A DNA stretch of 7,968 bases from an uncultured Bacilli bacterium (GTDB lineage Bacteria; Bacillota_I; Bacilli_A; RF39; UBA660): contig CALVQZ010000094.1 in NCBI GenBank assembly GCA_944358275.1, positions 1-7,968 of the forward strand, given 5' to 3'. Both the position numbers and the translations under genes were made by a program. The notes beneath the pieces were generated by a model. It was not told the DNA's origin, did not search any database, and saw nothing but the letters and a program-made list of their open reading frames with translations. How positions within the stretch are numbered: the stretch's first letter is position 1; every line of letters begins with the position of its first letter. Below are positions 5,768 to 7,968 of the stretch, piece by piece.

Positions 5768-6505
5768 CTTCCCGACCTCCACACTTAATAAAGCAAAAAT
5801 CATCATTTATCTTTTTTTCTCAATGATTTTATTTCTCTGAAAGTATAATTAAAATCAAAATCAATATTAAGTGCATTTAATATATTTTTGATATTCTCAT
5901 TTATTTCTGATATTTTAAAAATATATTCATCATTGATTCTATCTACTTAGAATTCTTTTAATGTTTGTTTCAAACTATTTGCTGTTATTCCTTGTTCCCA
6001 TCCATCTACATTTAAGGTAGATTTGTTTTAAAATTTAAGAACTTTGTATTGTATAATTCTAATAATTGTTAAAACTATAAGGCATATGAAAAAATGTGCT
6101 CTAATATGTTTCCATCCATACAAATACAAATCTATCTTCTAAATCACTTTTCATTATTCTAAATAAATCTTCTATTCTAAAGAACCCATGATATCTATTT
6201 ATTAACTCTTTTTCATCTTCTTTCATTTTAGAAGTAATTATCATATAATATTCCATTGTATCTTTATATTTTTGAATTTTATCTTCATAGTTTTTCATTG
6301 TTTTATAGTTTCTTTATTATTTTTATCCACAACTTGCAATTCTTCTATCCTATATTTAGATTGATTTAATAATAATTTTGTTTTTACTGATAATTGTTTA
6401 TAAGTATCTTCTAAAATATTACCTTTAAACTTATCGTCATATAGCATATCGACTTTAGTATTATATTTTATTCAAAAATTACCTAGAGTGTAGAGATTTT
6501 TCTAG
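5768..6505 (-). mobile_element. internally deleted insertion sequence remnant
   Basis: The stretch contains the transposase 3' remnant and is bounded by candidate inverted repeats. Reading inward, one end (from 5769) is CTTCCCGACCTCCACACT, and the other (minus strand, ending at 6487) contains ATCTCTACACT. The inner 11 bp match with two transitions, while the outer parts match poorly. At about 740 bp it is far shorter than an intact element with a DDE transposase of this kind, so the middle has been lost. The ends are provisional. In 6299-6480 a decayed frame reads DMLYDDKFKGNILEDTYKQL and SKYRIEELQVVDKNNKE, which I cannot place; it may be more of the transposase. Confidence 0.5.
5803..6298 (-). 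pseudogene. C-terminal remnant of an IS1634/IS4-like DDE transposase
   Basis: The frame at 6298-6101 reads YYMIITSKMKEDEKELINRY, then HGFFRIEDLFRIMKSDLEDR and FVFVW. This is the typical block around the catalytic glutamate of IS1634/IS4-like transposases (YHG-RIED-FRIMK). After one extra A near 6103 the sequence continues in another frame as HIRAHFFICLIVLTIIRIIQYK, the standard following segment. Further in-frame stops follow (after KVLKF, and after TANSLKQTLKEF), and the remnant ends at TGA 5803-5805 after EIKSLRKKDK. The N-terminal two thirds of the enzyme is absent. The remnant cannot encode an active transposase. The family assignment is from motif memory; IS1634 is preferred over other IS4-like groups. 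Confidence 0.8.
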
Positions 6506-6540
6506 AAGTTTTCATATGAATAAAATTCTTTTATTAAAAT

Positions 6541-6575
6541 ATTATAAAAAAGATACACATTAACTAGGTATCTTT
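6541..6575 (-). terminator. intrinsic terminator of the LysM amidase gene
   Basis: On the minus strand AAAGATAC (6575-6568), an 11-nt loop and GTATCTTT (6556-6549) form an 8-bp perfect stem, followed by a T-run to about 6546. The stop codon TAA (6562-6560) lies in the loop, so the hairpin overlaps the end of the gene. The decayed copy at 1345-1365 retains a mutated version. Confidence 0.75.
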
Positions 6576-7699
6576 AGTTTTTGTCCAATGTTTAACAAAT
6601 TAGAAGAAAGATTGTTTATTCGCTTAAGTTCACTTACTGTTGTATTATACTTTCTAGCTATTGCATATAGGTTATCTCCTCTTTGTACTGTATATGTAAG
6701 TCCAGTTGTAGTACCTGAATCAGTTACACCATTTGATATTTTTAAAACTTGGCCTATTTGTAATTCATTTGTAATTAAATTATTAAGACGCTTTAACTCA
6801 TCAACAGTAGTTCCATTCTTTCTAGCTATTGCATATAAATTGTCACCTTTTTGTACTACATACTCATTTTCCCCTATAATTTCTTCTCCTGCTAGTGTTG
6901 GTAATTTAAGTATTTGCCCTACATAAAGTTCATAATCAGTTAAATTATTTAGATTTATTAGTTCATCAGCACTTATATTATTATCAGATGCAATTTTATA
7001 CAATGTATCACCATATTGAACTACGTAAGTATTAGTAGGTGCGCCTTCCTCAGGCTCTATATCAACACTTTCTTCATATGGAATTTTTAAAATTTGACCA
7101 ATATTTAATATGTTAGAACTTAGATTATTCAATGCCTTAATATCATTTACAGTCGTATCATATTTAGATGCAATTGAATAAAGACTATCTCCTTTTTGTA
7201 CTACATAATTGATATTAGAACTAGCTGAATCAGTAAATCCTGGAATGACTAATTTTTGGCCAATGCTTATCAAGTTACTTTGTAAGTTGTTAGCAGATTT
7301 TAATGCCTCTAAACTAACATTATATTTTTTTGCAATTGAATATAGACTATCTCCTCTTTGAACAACATAAATATAATTTTCATCAATATCATCGTATGAT
7401 GCCCCTACATAAGTTGCAACTGCTCTTACGACTGCTTCTGCCAAATCTTGCCAATTATTTTTTATAAAATTAGCATCAGTTGGATTATCGACAAAGCCAT
7501 ATTCTATCAGCACAGGTTCAGTCATACCTGTTTGTCTATGAATAAAATAATAATCTTTAGCAGGATTAGAAGGTAATCTTCTTTGATACCATTTTCTTAT
7601 ACTTTGTCCTTCTTTTGCAATCTCTTCTAAAATAAGTTTAGAAAGAGTGTCACTATTTCTAAGGGCATAGATTACTTCAGCACCGGTACCACCTCGGTC
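6560..7699 (-). pseudogene. 5'-truncated N-acetylmuramoyl-L-alanine amidase with five LysM repeats
   Basis: The open frame (from TTG 7717, about 385 codons) has eight residues of foreign sequence, then the C-terminal half of an Amidase_3 domain from GGTGAEVIYALRNSD to about residue 105. This part includes PVLIEYGFVDN with the catalytic-type glutamate E72. Five LysM domains follow, at about 116-159, 170-213, 230-273, 285-328 and 341-384, each with the VQ-GD-LY-IA and N-L----L-IGQ-L-IP pattern. Family knowledge says the zinc ligands (the early HGG histidine, a glutamate and the SIH histidine) lie in the missing N-terminal half, so no active amidase can be made. LysM domains bind N-acetylglucosamine-containing glycans. 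No ribosome site precedes the TTG. The rest of the frame shows no decay, implying recent disruption or restoration on excision. A terminator follows. Confidence 0.85.
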
Positions 7700-7720
7700 A
7701 CAAAAAATACGTAGCAAGAG
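7690..7720. other. probable attachment half-site junction of a serine-integrase element
   Basis: On the minus strand, amidase coding sequence begins abruptly at about GAGGTGGTACC (7695-7685). Upstream of it is a sequence with no amidase similarity, and the recombinase gene stops 36-40 bp away, at 7736. The decayed amidase copy shares GAGGT and then diverges at the same point. A serine-integrase gene ending next to an attachment site is the usual layout in such elements. The exact core cannot be fixed without the other end. Confidence 0.6.
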
Positions 7721-7735
7721 AATTAAAAAAAATAA

Positions 7736-7968
7736 TTATTTATCGTATTCATATTTATCTTCATCTATAAGATTAAACTTATATGTAATTTCTATATTTC
7801 TATCTTTATCTATTTCAATTCTATCTATCAAAGCAAACAATAAATCTCTACTTGGATTATTTATATTTAAAAATTCTTTTATTGTTTTTGTATAATCAGG
7901 AAGTTTTTCTATTTGTTCCTTTGAATTATCTCTCTTATTTTCTAACTCTTTTATTTTTTTTACAATAT
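7736..7968 (-). CDS. large serine recombinase, C-terminal end (partial)
   Basis: A frame open from the right edge gives the last 76 residues and stops at TAA 7738-7736. It opens with a charged helix (KKIKELENKRDNSKEQIEKL), fitting the end of the coiled-coil region. It then has PSRDLLFALIDRIEIDKDRN and IEITYKFNLIDE, the typical C-terminal strand pattern (L-D-I-I----I-I-Y-F) of large serine recombinases. The catalytic resolvase domain, recombinase domain and zinc ribbon would lie beyond the window. Such enzymes integrate and excise phages and transposable elements at short attachment sites. Its 3' end lies about 40 bp from the broken amidase gene, which is the apparent target. The family call rests on this short tail. 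Confidence 0.7.
   Translation of the reverse strand, partial: IVKKIKELENKRDNSKEQIEKLPDYTKTIKEFLNINNPSRDLLFALIDRIEIDKDRNIEITYKFNLIDEDKYEYDK

Noticed and set aside
6101..6298. Independent small gene
   Set aside because: Its translation is the transposase block around the catalytic glutamate and continues in another frame after a one-base insertion, so it is part of the IS remnant.
6588..6926. Plus-strand open frame of 112 codons
   Set aside because: It is the antisense of LysM-coding repeats. Its hydrophobic, repetitive translation arises from the repeat structure on the other strand.

Overview
The window is very AT-rich and has strong Shine-Dalgarno sites, a CwlJ-type spore-cortex hydrolase and LysM/amidase_3 wall enzymes. 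Together these point to an endospore-forming low-GC Firmicute, most likely Clostridium or a close relative. Species cannot be told from the sequence alone. Intact genes use TGG for tryptophan, so the code is standard.

Left part (1-1340): a tRNA-Trp-like but degenerate element on the minus strand (152-225) lies directly behind a good sigma-A-type promoter. Next come a small membrane-anchored protein of unknown function (272-784, minus) and, divergently, a complete cwlJ-like gene (870-1295, plus) with its own terminator. Its ORF could be extended to a TTG at 838, but that TTG is the -35 box of the small gene's promoter, so the shorter start is right.

Middle part (1340-6510) is accessory DNA, nearly all on the minus strand and full of broken genes. 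In transcription order (right to left) it holds: a remnant of a DDE insertion sequence (about 5768-6505); a three-copy 23-bp repeat next to a textbook promoter; an AAA ATPase with a C-terminal DUF4143 nuclease-like domain (4340-5617); a decayed DUF6429-like gene (3982-4255); a plasmid pRiA4b ORF-3-like gene (3364-3963); an uncharacterised 254-residue gene (2598-3362); an uncharacterised gene of about 260 codons cut by a single in-frame TAA (1829-2611); and a badly decayed copy of a LysM amidase gene (about 1345-1822).

Right part (6541-7968): a second, much better preserved LysM amidase reading frame with five LysM repeats. It lacks the N-terminal half of the catalytic domain. Just upstream of the break is the 3' end of what looks like a large serine recombinase gene that runs off the window. 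The simplest reading is that a serine-integrase element, lying beyond position 7968, is inserted in the amidase gene with the integrase 3' end beside the attachment half-site. The decayed amidase copy at 1345-1822 departs from this one at the same place in the gene, and there it carries a 37-bp imperfect dyad.

Taken together, this is a wall-hydrolase locus that collects mobile DNA. Two directly oriented amidase copies flank about 4.7 kb of accessory genes, one of them is the apparent target of an integrase element, and pseudogenes are frequent.
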